Shown in pieces: positions 1-5,372 of a stretch of 6,249 nt of DNA. Location of the stretch: assembly GCA_946482355.1 (NCBI GenBank), contig CAMLRE010000139.1:1-6249 (forward strand). Direction: 5' to 3'. Positions within the stretch are counted from its first letter, which is position 1, and every line of letters starts with the position of its first letter. The translations under genes were made by a program, and so were the position numbers. A model generated the notes under the pieces. It ran no database searches. It was given only the letters and a program-made list of their open reading frames with translations, and was not told where the DNA came from. This stretch comes from an uncultured Bdellovibrio sp. GTDB lineage: Bacteria > Bdellovibrionota > Bdellovibrionia > Bdellovibrionales > Bdellovibrionaceae.

Positions 1-607
1 GAGTTGTTTCGATAAAGCTTGTGATTTTTACGTATAAATAACCATCATCAAGTTGCGTGGCTTTAACAGATTTAATTTTAACCTGGCCGCGCACCACAGT
101 GATATCCACAGGTTTATCCGCATTATCACGAACGACTGATAAAACGACTGGTTCGCCACGTTTACCTTTTAAAAGGGCCGAAGCTTCAACTAAAGAAAAA
201 CCTTTTGTTGAATTGCCATCAATCGCAATCACTTTATCGCCCGGTTTGATTCCGGCTTTCCAAGCTGGAGTATCTTCGATCGGAGAAATAATGGTTAACA
301 CGCCATTTTGAATTGAAATCTCGATACCAAGACCGCCGAATTCGCCGGCTGTTTCTGATTCGAAATCTTTAAAGATATCTGGTGGCATATAGTTTGTGTG
401 TGGATCAAGTTCACGTAACATTCCTTTGATCGCACCGTTCACAAGCTTTTTGGTATCAACAGGTTCTACGTAATACTGCTGCACCAAATTCAGAATTTTT
501 GAAAAGTTTTGTAAATCTGAATATCTTTCTTCGGCCCATGACCACATTGGTTTTGCAGTTAGCACTACGAATAAAAGAATTAATGCACCAGAGATTTTTT
601 TAGTCAT
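1..607 (-). CDS. ctpA: S41 C-terminal processing protease, CtpA-like (C-terminal part beyond window)
   Basis: Periplasmic serine protease of the S41/CTP family, which cleaves proteins near their C-termini. Reading the reverse strand from the ATG at 607-605 gives 202 residues before the left edge. An N-terminal hydrophobic segment (about residues 5-18, ISGALILLFVVLTA) is a signal peptide or anchor. Next comes the family hallmark GMLRELDPHTNYM (about 60-72), then GEFGGLGIEI, which opens a PDZ domain (about 82-165, including the AGIKPGDKV turn). The window ends just after YLYVKITSFIET, where the protease domain begins, so the Ser-Lys catalytic residues lie outside and cannot be checked. The start is supported by AGGA at 617-614, 6 nt upstream. 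The first 8 nt (ATGACTAA) overlap the end of envC, which suggests translational coupling. Family assignment is firm. The substrate is unknown; the operon context suggests a cell-wall enzyme or its regulator. Confidence 0.93.
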   Translation of the reverse strand, partial: MTKKISGALILLFVVLTAKPMWSWAEERYSDLQNFSKILNLVQQYYVEPVDTKKLVNGAIKGMLRELDPHTNYMPPDIFKDFESETAGEFGGLGIEISIQNGVLTIISPIEDTPAWKAGIKPGDKVIAIDGNSTKGFSLVEASALLKGKRGEPVVLSVVRDNADKPVDITVVRGQVKIKSVKATQLDDGYLYVKITSFIETT

Positions 608-1499
608 TGTCTTTCCTAATCCAGCTTAAAGGATTTAACGGTATATTTAAGTGTCGAAGCTCGAAGTAAAATTCTTTTCCGTTCATGTAAGCTATGATTT
701 GTTCGTTTAAAACAACGTCATCGACTTTTACGACGGCATTATCCACCCCGGCGTACACCGAATAGTACCCACCTTTGTGACTTATAATTACAGAATCCCC
801 CCAATACGGAACCTGGTCACGAAAAATGACCTTGCCTGGACCGAAAGCAGAGACTGCTTGTTTATCTTTACCATCCATCACTAGGCCTTTGACCAACAAC
901 GCATACTGGTTATCACGGTCATGCGAACTTCCGAAGCGTTCAAGTAACGGTGCGCGCACAGGTAAAGAAAGTTTACCTTTATAATTTAACAAGTGATCGA
1001 TATTGCGGATTTTTTCTAACAAAGCGATCTGTTCTTGTTCGGCCTTTTTAAGTTTGGCCTCTTGGTTTTGTAAATATTTTGTAAGTTCAACCAGCTTTTG
1101 ATTTTCTGATTCTAATAGCTGTTCCTGGTTTTTAACTTCTTCTAATGCCAGCTTGTATTCATATAAAGCCGTTACATCCGAAGAATTAATATTTTTAAAA
1201 ATTTTAAAATTACGGTCTAAAATGGCCTTGTTTTTTGTATCAAGCGCCAAAAACCAACTCATGGATTTAATGCTTTTTTGCGCTAATAAACGTTTGGCCA
1301 AATACTTTTTTTTATCTTCGATATTTTGATTGATATCTGAAATTTGTTTTTTTGCTGTGGCAATAGCCTGATTATTCACCGAAATTTTAGCGTAAGCTTC
1401 GGCAATGTCTTTTTCAATTTGCAGGATATTCTGTTCGAGCGACTTTTCGGGAGCCGCCTGAACAAACACTGTAATAAAAAAGATAATTAAAAATTTCAT
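600..1499 (-). CDS. envC: EnvC-like murein hydrolase activator (coiled coil plus degenerate LytM/M23 domain)
   Basis: Probable periplasmic activator of peptidoglycan amidases, working under FtsEX. The 299-aa product has a signal peptide (residues 1-15, cleavage near VQA|A). Two long charged helical stretches rich in Lys, Glu and Gln follow (about 18-75 and 108-170), typical of the EnvC/PcsB coiled coil. A LytM domain occupies about 178-295. Against the M23 pattern HxGxD / YxH / HxH, I read V203, V207, G251, E276 and Y278 at the five zinc/catalytic positions, so the domain should not cleave wall. E. coli EnvC is degenerate in the same way. The C-terminal YFELR...NPLSWI matches the EnvC ending. 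It is shorter than E. coli EnvC (about 420 aa), mostly through a reduced coiled coil. It begins 4 nt after ftsX stops, without a strong ribosome binding site, so coupling is likely. The amidase partner is not in the window. Confidence 0.9.
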   Translation of the reverse strand: MKFLIIFFITVFVQAAPEKSLEQNILQIEKDIAEAYAKISVNNQAIATAKKQISDINQNIEDKKKYLAKRLLAQKSIKSMSWFLALDTKNKAILDRNFKIFKNINSSDVTALYEYKLALEEVKNQEQLLESENQKLVELTKYLQNQEAKLKKAEQEQIALLEKIRNIDHLLNYKGKLSLPVRAPLLERFGSSHDRDNQYALLVKGLVMDGKDKQAVSAFGPGKVIFRDQVPYWGDSVIISHKGGYYSVYAGVDNAVVKVDDVVLNEQIIAYMNGKEFYFELRHLNIPLNPLSWIRKDND

Positions 1500-1503
1500 G
1501 CTT

Positions 1504-2337
1504 TTATCGTTGAAATGATTTTAAGACCGATCGCTTTAAAACGACATACAAGCCACCAAAATACGCCACCGCAAAACTTAGAACTAAAATTAAAAACTGC
1601 GACACAGATAAAAACGTTAAGCGCTCGGCCATAAATTTTAAATCCGGTGTGGCATGAAGTTTTACTTTAAAGATCGTAAAAAACACATAGACAACAACCA
1701 GGCTTAATACGGCGGTTGTTACAAAAAAGCTTAAAAGGTTTTTAAAATATTTTTTAACAATCGCGCTGTAACTTTGGCCAAACAGCGCATAGATTTCGAT
1801 CTGCCGTTGATCGTTATTAATCATGTTTTTAATCAATAATGAAGTTAACAGTGCACAAACCAAAAAACTGATCGCAAATAATGTGAAAGTAAAAGCCCCT
1901 AAACTTTTTTGCAATGATGTGTATCGCGAAAAAACTTGGTCTACCGCCACAATTTCATCGACTAAATCATTCGAAGCTTCATTTGAAATAAACTGTTTGC
2001 GGTCTTCAAGTGTCGCAAAAACAACTTCGTAAGAAATCGGCACCAGATCTGTTAATGTATCTAAATCTGAAAGGTTTTTTGAAAAATCACCAAAAGTGTT
2101 TTTAAAATCTTTGATGGCATCTTCTTTGCTGATTTTTTTTACCTTTTCTGCTTTTTGCAGTTTTTCTTGGGCAAATTTATTAGCCTCTGATTCTAAGGTC
2201 GTTTGTTTAAAATAAATCGTCGCCTTTTTAAAATCGTCGGCATCGCCCATAAAAAGGTTGATGTTGTTTTGAGTCACTAAAACAGATACTAACAATGAAA
2301 AAAACAAACCGATGATGATGTGAAATACACTTTTCAT
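1504..2337 (-). CDS. ftsX: Cell division protein FtsX (permease-like ABC subunit)
   Basis: Inner-membrane partner of the FtsE ATPase. It transmits ATP hydrolysis across the membrane to the periplasmic EnvC-type activator and transports nothing known. The 277-aa protein has the FtsX layout: TM1 at about 4-22, a large periplasmic loop at about 24-148, TM2 at about 149-170, TM3 at about 200-223 and TM4 at about 242-267. The cytoplasmic segment after TM2 carries RQIEIYALFGQS (178-189), the conserved coupling motif of the FtsX/MacB-like family. The loop contains VPISYEVVFATLEDRKQFI (99-117), resembling the 'P-x-S-[FY]-E-V' strand of other FtsX loops. The N-terminal cytoplasmic tail is nearly absent, unlike E. 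coli FtsX (about 350 aa). Start and ftsE stop share ATGA (2337-2334). A GAGAG element about 9 nt upstream could serve as ribosome binding site. Confidence 0.93.
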   Translation of the reverse strand: MKSVFHIIIGLFFSLLVSVLVTQNNINLFMGDADDFKKATIYFKQTTLESEANKFAQEKLQKAEKVKKISKEDAIKDFKNTFGDFSKNLSDLDTLTDLVPISYEVVFATLEDRKQFISNEASNDLVDEIVAVDQVFSRYTSLQKSLGAFTFTLFAISFLVCALLTSLLIKNMINNDQRQIEIYALFGQSYSAIVKKYFKNLLSFFVTTAVLSLVVVYVFFTIFKVKLHATPDLKFMAERLTFLSVSQFLILVLSFAVAYFGGLYVVLKRSVLKSFQR

Positions 2338-3005
2338 AACCGGGCACTCTCGATCTCACCGTTTTTTAAGTGAATCACTTTGGCTTGTACCTGGCTCATT
2401 AGATTTTCATCATGGGTTGCAAATAAAACGGTGGTTTGCCATTTTGTCAGTTCTTTTAAAATCATTAAAATGTTAAGACTGGCCGCTTTATCTAAGTTAC
2501 CTGTAGGCTCATCGGCAAAGATAATTTTGGGGCGATGAATAATCGCGCGGGCTACGGCGATTTTTTGCTGTTCGCCACCCGATAACGATTCAGGGTATTC
2601 ATCAAGATAAGAATGTTTGATTCCCACTAGATCCACGATCTGCATTAATTCAGCATCAATATCTTTTCGGCTTTTACCTAAAACACTTAGCGGAATTTCT
2701 AAGTTAGCGCGATTAGTGATCTCCGGAATTAACTTAAAATCCTGAAAGATAATACCAATCTGTCTGCGGTATTCGTGAATATTATGATAATCATATTCAG
2801 TCATATTTTTACCAAAGACTGATACTGAACCACTGGTTGCAGATTCTTGTGCTGATAAAATTTTAAATAGCGTGGATTTTCCGGCTCCAGAATGTCCGGT
2901 CAGAAAAATAAAGTCACCGGCATCTGCAGAAAATGAAATATTTTTTAAAGCATGGCGATCGTTCTGATAGGTTTTATAAACGTGGCTTAGCTCAATAAGG
3001 GACAT
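2334..3005 (-). CDS. ftsE: Cell division ATP-binding protein FtsE
   Basis: Cytoplasmic ATPase of the FtsEX complex, which couples divisome state to activation of wall hydrolases. All ABC ATPase motifs are intact in the 223-aa product: Walker A GHSGAGKST (37-45), Q-loop FQDF (87-90), signature LSGGEQQ (141-147), Walker B IIFADE (161-166), D-loop GNLD (169-172) and switch histidine H198 (ATHDE). The length and the RRQIGIIFQDFKLIP stretch fit FtsE rather than a LolD-type transporter; immediate coupling to an ftsX-type gene settles it. The ATG (3005-3003) shares one base with the stop of the upstream gene (TAATG). AGGGTGGA just upstream, inside the end of that gene, gives a good ribosome binding site. 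The short charged C-terminal tail is normal. Confidence 0.96.
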   Translation of the reverse strand: MSLIELSHVYKTYQNDRHALKNISFSADAGDFIFLTGHSGAGKSTLFKILSAQESATSGSVSVFGKNMTEYDYHNIHEYRRQIGIIFQDFKLIPEITNRANLEIPLSVLGKSRKDIDAELMQIVDLVGIKHSYLDEYPESLSGGEQQKIAVARAIIHRPKIIFADEPTGNLDKAASLNILMILKELTKWQTTVLFATHDENLMSQVQAKVIHLKNGEIESARL

Positions 3006-3247
3006 TACATTCCACCCTCATGAACCCAGTCGATTACTTTTTGATGCAATTGTTGGGCATAACCTTGGCGCACTTTATCTGTTAGCGGCGCTGTTAGTTT
3101 TTCATAAGGAACTTCAAACGATTTCACCATGCGGCCGTGTCGATATACACGCGCAACAAGTTTTTTATGCTCGTGACCCCAGTCTTCGGTCTGCACGTGC
3201 ACGCTTTCGCCTTTAATAGTTAGATCTGTGTTTATAGAAGTTTTCAT
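3005..3247 (-). CDS. Small conserved-looking protein of unknown function, first gene of the ftsEX operon
   Basis: 80-aa soluble protein with no signal peptide or membrane segment. I do not recognise a named family. The core HVQTEDWG...KLVARVYRHGRMVKSFEVPY (about 17-48) resembles a short beta-rich motif that I recall, without being able to check, from uncharacterised deltaproteobacterial proteins. The C-terminal part (about 55-78) is probably helical. It ends exactly at the ftsE start (TAATG), so it is very likely co-transcribed with and coupled to ftsEX-envC-ctpA. The open frame extends upstream to a TTG at 3379. I prefer the ATG at 3247 because the extra 44 residues are an Arg/Pro-rich, low-quality sequence and cover the probable promoter. 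No clear ribosome binding site precedes either start. A link to division or wall remodelling is inferred only from position. Confidence 0.75.
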   Translation of the reverse strand: MKTSINTDLTIKGESVHVQTEDWGHEHKKLVARVYRHGRMVKSFEVPYEKLTAPLTDKVRQGYAQQLHQKVIDWVHEGGM

Positions 3248-3302
3248 GGCTAACTGAACAATATTAAGTCTGATGCGTCGGTCATAGTAAGAGCTATTCT
3301 GT

Positions 3303-3332
3303 ATTCTAGGCCTTGGTCGGGGTAATATCCAA
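3303..3332 (-). promoter_or_regulatory. Possible sigma-70-type promoter for the ftsEX operon
   Basis: On the minus strand TTGGAT (3332-3327) and TAGAAT (3308-3303) are separated by 18 bp, about 55 bp upstream of the preferred ATG at 3247. Each box matches the sigma-70 consensus at only 4-5 of 6 positions and the region is AT-rich, so chance is a real alternative. Confidence 0.3.
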
Positions 3333-3336
3333 GCTA

Positions 3337-3393
3337 TTTTTCTTAAAATGAGACACCGCTCTTTAAAATATCTATTCAAGTTTTTCTTAAAAT
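3337..3393 (+). repeat. 13-bp direct repeat in the divergent promoter region
   Basis: TTTTTCTTAAAAT occurs at 3337-3349 and again at 3381-3393, offset by 44 bp, about four helical turns. An 11-bp inverted copy (TTTAAGAAAAA) lies at 3459-3469 inside flp. The second copy overlaps the -35/spacer region of the proposed flp promoter. It may be a regulator-binding site, or only AT-rich coincidence. Confidence 0.4.
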
Positions 3394-3403
3394 AAGTCGA
3401 TAA
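3376..3403 (+). promoter_or_regulatory. FliA (sigma-28)-like promoter of the flp operon
   Basis: TCAAGTTT (3376-3383) and GTCGATAA (3396-3403), 12 bp apart, each match 7 of 8 positions of the FliA consensus TAAAGTTT-N11-GCCGATAA. A transcript starting near 3410 would have a leader of about 26 nt containing the ribosome binding site. A sigma-70-like alternative (TATATA at 3410-3415) has only a poor -35. In Bdellovibrio, FliA-type promoters are associated with attack-phase genes (recalled, not checked). Confidence 0.5.
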
Positions 3404-3423
3404 AGTTCATATATAGCGTAAAT

Positions 3424-3429
3424 AGGGGG
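3424..3429 (+). promoter_or_regulatory. flp: Strong ribosome binding site of flp
   Basis: AGGGGG lies 6 nt before the flp ATG. It is among the strongest such sites in the window (with the GGAGG at 3817), which fits high expression of a major structural pilin. Confidence 0.7.
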
Positions 3430-3435
3430 CCTAAA

Positions 3436-3645
3436 ATGTTAGCTAAGTTAAGAAATCGTTTAAGAAAAAACATGTTAAAAAATAACCGTGGTCAAGGTGC
3501 TACAGAGTACATCTTACTAGTTGCGGTTGTTGTAGGTATCGTTATGGTGTTTGGTCCAAAAATCAAAAAGAAATTGGGCGAAACAACAGAAGATTTAAGC
3601 GGTAAAATCGGTCAATCAGTACAAGATTCAACGAAAGTTGAATAG
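3436..3645 (+). CDS. flp: Flp-type major pilin precursor (Tad pilus)
   Basis: Structural subunit of a Tad/Flp (type IVc) pilus, used by many bacteria for surface attachment. The 69-aa precursor has a basic leader (1-19, many Arg/Lys) ending NNRG, then QGATEYILLVAVVVGIVMVFG. Prepilin peptidase should cleave G19|Q20, leaving the Flp hallmark Glu+5-Tyr+6 (E24-Y25) and one hydrophobic helix (about 25-41). The rest is a short charged tail (KIKKKLGETTEDL...), giving a mature pilin of about 50 aa, normal for Flp. It is the first gene of the plus-strand operon, with a strong ribosome binding site and a FliA-like promoter upstream. The TAG stop is followed, in the same frame and after two codons, by the start of the next gene. 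Confidence 0.93.
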   Translation: MLAKLRNRLRKNMLKNNRGQGATEYILLVAVVVGIVMVFGPKIKKKLGETTEDLSGKIGQSVQDSTKVE

Positions 3646-3651
3646 TATCTC

Positions 3652-3858
3652 ATGACGATTGAATACGTCGTACTCTTAGCTTTGGCGGGACTCGTTTTGA
3701 TGCCCGCTTTGTTAAGAGCACCTAAGAATGGCTTCCATAACGGAAGTGTTAAATTAGGAGCTCGTGTAGAAACGCAGCTAGCGACAGGTAGTGGCTTCAA
3801 ACCTTATCCTAATTCCGGAGGCGACAGTGAACGCGTGCCGTGGGAAAAGAAAGAGTAA
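3652..3858 (+). CDS. Leaderless pilin-like small membrane protein
   Basis: 68-aa product starting MTIEYVVLLALAGLVLMPALL. This looks like the mature N-terminus of an Flp pilin (T-x-E-Y followed by a hydrophobic helix, about 4-22) but has no basic leader and no prepilin cleavage Gly. The TAG of flp lies in the same frame 6 nt upstream, so the frame cannot extend to supply one. No good ribosome binding site precedes the ATG, so translation probably depends on ribosomes finishing flp. The tail (about 25-68) is polar, with SVKLGARVETQLATGSGF and a charged end. The final 32 nt overlap the next gene. It could be a minor pilin inserted without processing, a small membrane regulator, or a relic. That it is expressed is inferred from its tight fit in the operon; no function is assigned. 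Confidence 0.65.
   Translation: MTIEYVVLLALAGLVLMPALLRAPKNGFHNGSVKLGARVETQLATGSGFKPYPNSGGDSERVPWEKKE
3817..3821 (+). promoter_or_regulatory. Ribosome binding site fixing a GTG start
   Basis: GGAGG sits 5 nt before the GTG at 3827, inside the coding sequence of the upstream small gene. It favours this GTG over the in-frame GTG at 3791, which lacks such a site and would lengthen the leader by 12 residues. Confidence 0.7.
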
Positions 3859-4138
3859 ATTTTCGGTTCTTCGTAATCGACGAGGACAATTTGCTATTGA
3901 AGGTGTGCTACTTTTGGCTCTGTTGATCGGAACTTTTATGTTCGTCACCGGAAAAATCAAACAACAAAAAATGATTACAAAATTATTCAGTGGTCCTGTA
4001 AAAAGCATGCGCAACATGACAGGTTTTGGAACTTTTCGTGAATCTTGCGAAGGCTTAGGCGCGAATAAGAAAAAACAAAATCTTTCGCAATGCCACCCTA
4101 ACTCTATTAGCCGAGCGTTAAGCTCTGATCCGAGATAG
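3827..4138 (+). CDS. Prepilin-like minor pilin/pseudopilin, 103 aa
   Basis: Small protein with a class III/IV-type prepilin signature. A strongly basic leader (residues 1-20, ending LRNRRG) is followed by QFAIEGVLLLALLIGTFMFV. Cleavage G20|Q21 leaves Glu at +5 (E25) and a single helix at about 26-42. The mature part, about 83 aa, has a basic stretch after the membrane, then C74 and C89, which could form a disulfide, and a CHPNSISRALSSDP tail. The GTG start is chosen because a GGAGG lies 5 nt upstream. It overlaps the preceding gene by 32 nt. Its TAG stop is followed one codon later by the next gene in the same frame. It is probably a TadE/TadF-like minor subunit or pilus tip component. I do not recognise a specific orthologue. 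Its size and position before cpaB invite comparison with Bd0108 of Bdellovibrio. Confidence 0.78.
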   Translation: MNACRGKRKSKFSVLRNRRGQFAIEGVLLLALLIGTFMFVTGKIKQQKMITKLFSGPVKSMRNMTGFGTFRESCEGLGANKKKQNLSQCHPNSISRALSSDPR

Positions 4139-4141
4139 ATC

Positions 4142-4834
4142 GTGAAAAAATTTAGCCAAGTACCAAAAAACAATTCAGGTTTTATGACTGCAGAATTTCT
4201 TTTTGCATTCACGATGGTTATTGGCTCGGGTATGTTAATTTTTGCTTTAACATTTGCTTTAACAACAGTTGAAATCGCCCAGTATATCGTATGGTCTGCA
4301 GCGCGTACTCATGCAGCTGGAAATAAAGTGGCCGGTGATTCCAAAACATTAGCCACCCTCAAATACTCAAGCCTAACAGCAGCTTTTCCGCTATTAACAG
4401 GTGAAGGTGCTGACTCTCCGTGGTTTAGAATGCCAAAAGCCAACGAAACCAATGATTTTGCTGTTGGTGACATTTCTGACATGATTAAGAAAAAAGACAG
4501 TGCGATTGATAAAGACAATGCCTCTGAGCCAGGTGGCGAAGCCCGTCATCCCTGGATTGGTGTTGAATCAAGTATTGATCTTATTTTATTTAAAGGCTTG
4601 CAAGTTCCTTTTTTGGGTAAGGTGACAGAGTCTCCGCAAGAATTTAAATTTCCGGTGCGTGCCGTTTTATTTCGCCACCCTTCCTACGATGAATGTAAGA
4701 ATTTTTTTAAAGAAAAATTTACCCAAGGTATAACCCAACTTTCGCAAGAATCTGCGTGGACAAATTCTCCGTTAAACAATGGCGATTCAAGAGTAGATGA
4801 GAAATACGCCGCCATAGAAGACAATGGGTGCTAA
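4142..4834 (+). CDS. TadE/TadF-like pseudopilin, 230 aa
   Basis: Likely minor pilin or pseudopilin of the Tad pilus. A short leader (residues 1-13, ending NNSG) precedes FMTAEFLFAFTMVIGSGMLIF. Cleavage G13|F14 leaves Glu at +5 (E18), followed by a long hydrophobic helix (about 19-45) and the amphipathic continuation IAQYIVWSAARTHAAG, which is common in TadE-like proteins. The rest is a periplasmic domain of about 170 aa with no recognised fold. It contains two cysteines only, C185 and the C-terminal residue C230, so a disulfide could tie the very end to the domain. The GTG start lies 3 nt after the previous stop, with GAGAT just upstream. A later ATG (codon 15) would delete the processing site and is rejected. 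The 3' end meets the next gene, whose more upstream start option would overlap it by 11 nt. Confidence 0.82.
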   Translation: MKKFSQVPKNNSGFMTAEFLFAFTMVIGSGMLIFALTFALTTVEIAQYIVWSAARTHAAGNKVAGDSKTLATLKYSSLTAAFPLLTGEGADSPWFRMPKANETNDFAVGDISDMIKKKDSAIDKDNASEPGGEARHPWIGVESSIDLILFKGLQVPFLGKVTESPQEFKFPVRAVLFRHPSYDECKNFFKEKFTQGITQLSQESAWTNSPLNNGDSRVDEKYAAIEDNGC

Positions 4835-4835
4835 A

Positions 4836-5357
4836 ATGAAAAATAATAAACAGCCGCGCACCTTTAAAAAAACCGAACGTGGAATGGCTTTAGTAGAGTC
4901 GATTCCTGTTCTATTTACGATTGTTATTTTATTTAACTTCACACTGGGATTTTTCGGGGCGATTCATTCCGGTATTTTAAATTCAATTGCTTCTTATAAT
5001 TACACTTTAGAAACTTTTCGTTTTCGTGCGAACTTAATGTATTTCCGCCCTGGAGCTGATTTTAAAATTAACTATAAAAAAGCAATGACCCGCGTTCATG
5101 GAACTATTCAAGATGGTAACGTTCCTACCGAACAACGCGACATTTGGCCAGCTACAGTTCGTAAGGTATCTTTTCCGGATAACATCAAAGGTGATGGCGA
5201 TAGCCATAAATTTGCAGACGGAGGTCCAAGCGGCACTGGTATTTGGTCTGTAACTTCAGAATCAGAAGGTAAAGAAACTATGCCGGCTACCCCAGAAATC
5301 TGGATCAAGACCGTTTATGGAATCTGTTTAAATGCCGAATGTAAGGTGACGAATTAA
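4836..5357 (+). CDS. TadE/TadF-like pseudopilin, 173 aa
   Basis: Another leader-bearing pilus component. The leader (1-16, KKTERG) is followed by MALVESIPVLFTIVILFNF. Predicted cleavage G16|M17 leaves Glu at +5 (E21) and a helix at about 23-42. The periplasmic part, about 130 aa, includes a Gly/Ser/Asp-rich stretch (about 117-147) and ends with ICLNAECKV. Its only cysteines, C164 and C169, are five residues apart. An alternative ATG at 4824 would add four residues (MGAK) and overlap the upstream gene. I prefer 4836 because a GGGTG lies about 5 nt upstream and the start sits one base after the upstream stop (TAAAATG). The protein does not depend on this choice, since leader and motif are kept either way. 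TadE/F-like by signature; exact orthology is not claimed. Confidence 0.8.
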   Translation: MKNNKQPRTFKKTERGMALVESIPVLFTIVILFNFTLGFFGAIHSGILNSIASYNYTLETFRFRANLMYFRPGADFKINYKKAMTRVHGTIQDGNVPTEQRDIWPATVRKVSFPDNIKGDGDSHKFADGGPSGTGIWSVTSESEGKETMPATPEIWIKTVYGICLNAECKVTN

Positions 5358-5372
5358 GTATTCGACTTTTTT

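Noticed and set aside
57..311. 84-aa open frame on the plus strand
   Set aside because: It is antisense to the PDZ region of ctpA, which has clear family motifs; no protein character of its own.
1823..2032. 69-aa open frame on the plus strand within ftsX
   Set aside because: It is a shadow of the ftsX periplasmic loop and TM2; no ribosome binding site or domain.
3248..3379. 44-residue N-terminal extension of the 80-aa gene
   Set aside because: The extension needs a TTG start, is Arg/Pro-rich without a plausible leader or domain, and covers the likely promoter.
3729..3743. Small hairpin CTTCC-ATAAC-GGAAG behind flp, a possible attenuator
   Set aside because: The stem has only 5 bp, no T-run follows, and it lies inside a coding frame; it is too weak to call a terminator.
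3778..4212. 144-aa open frame on the minus strand across the pilin-like genes
   Set aside because: It lies antisense to three better-supported genes, has no recognisable domain, and its composition (many Arg, Cys, Phe) looks like a mirror of the plus-strand frames.
5108..5308. 66-aa minus-strand open frame
   Set aside because: It is antisense to the 173-aa pseudopilin and has no supporting features. The similar minus-strand frames at 4309-4518 and 3612-3800 were rejected for the same reason.
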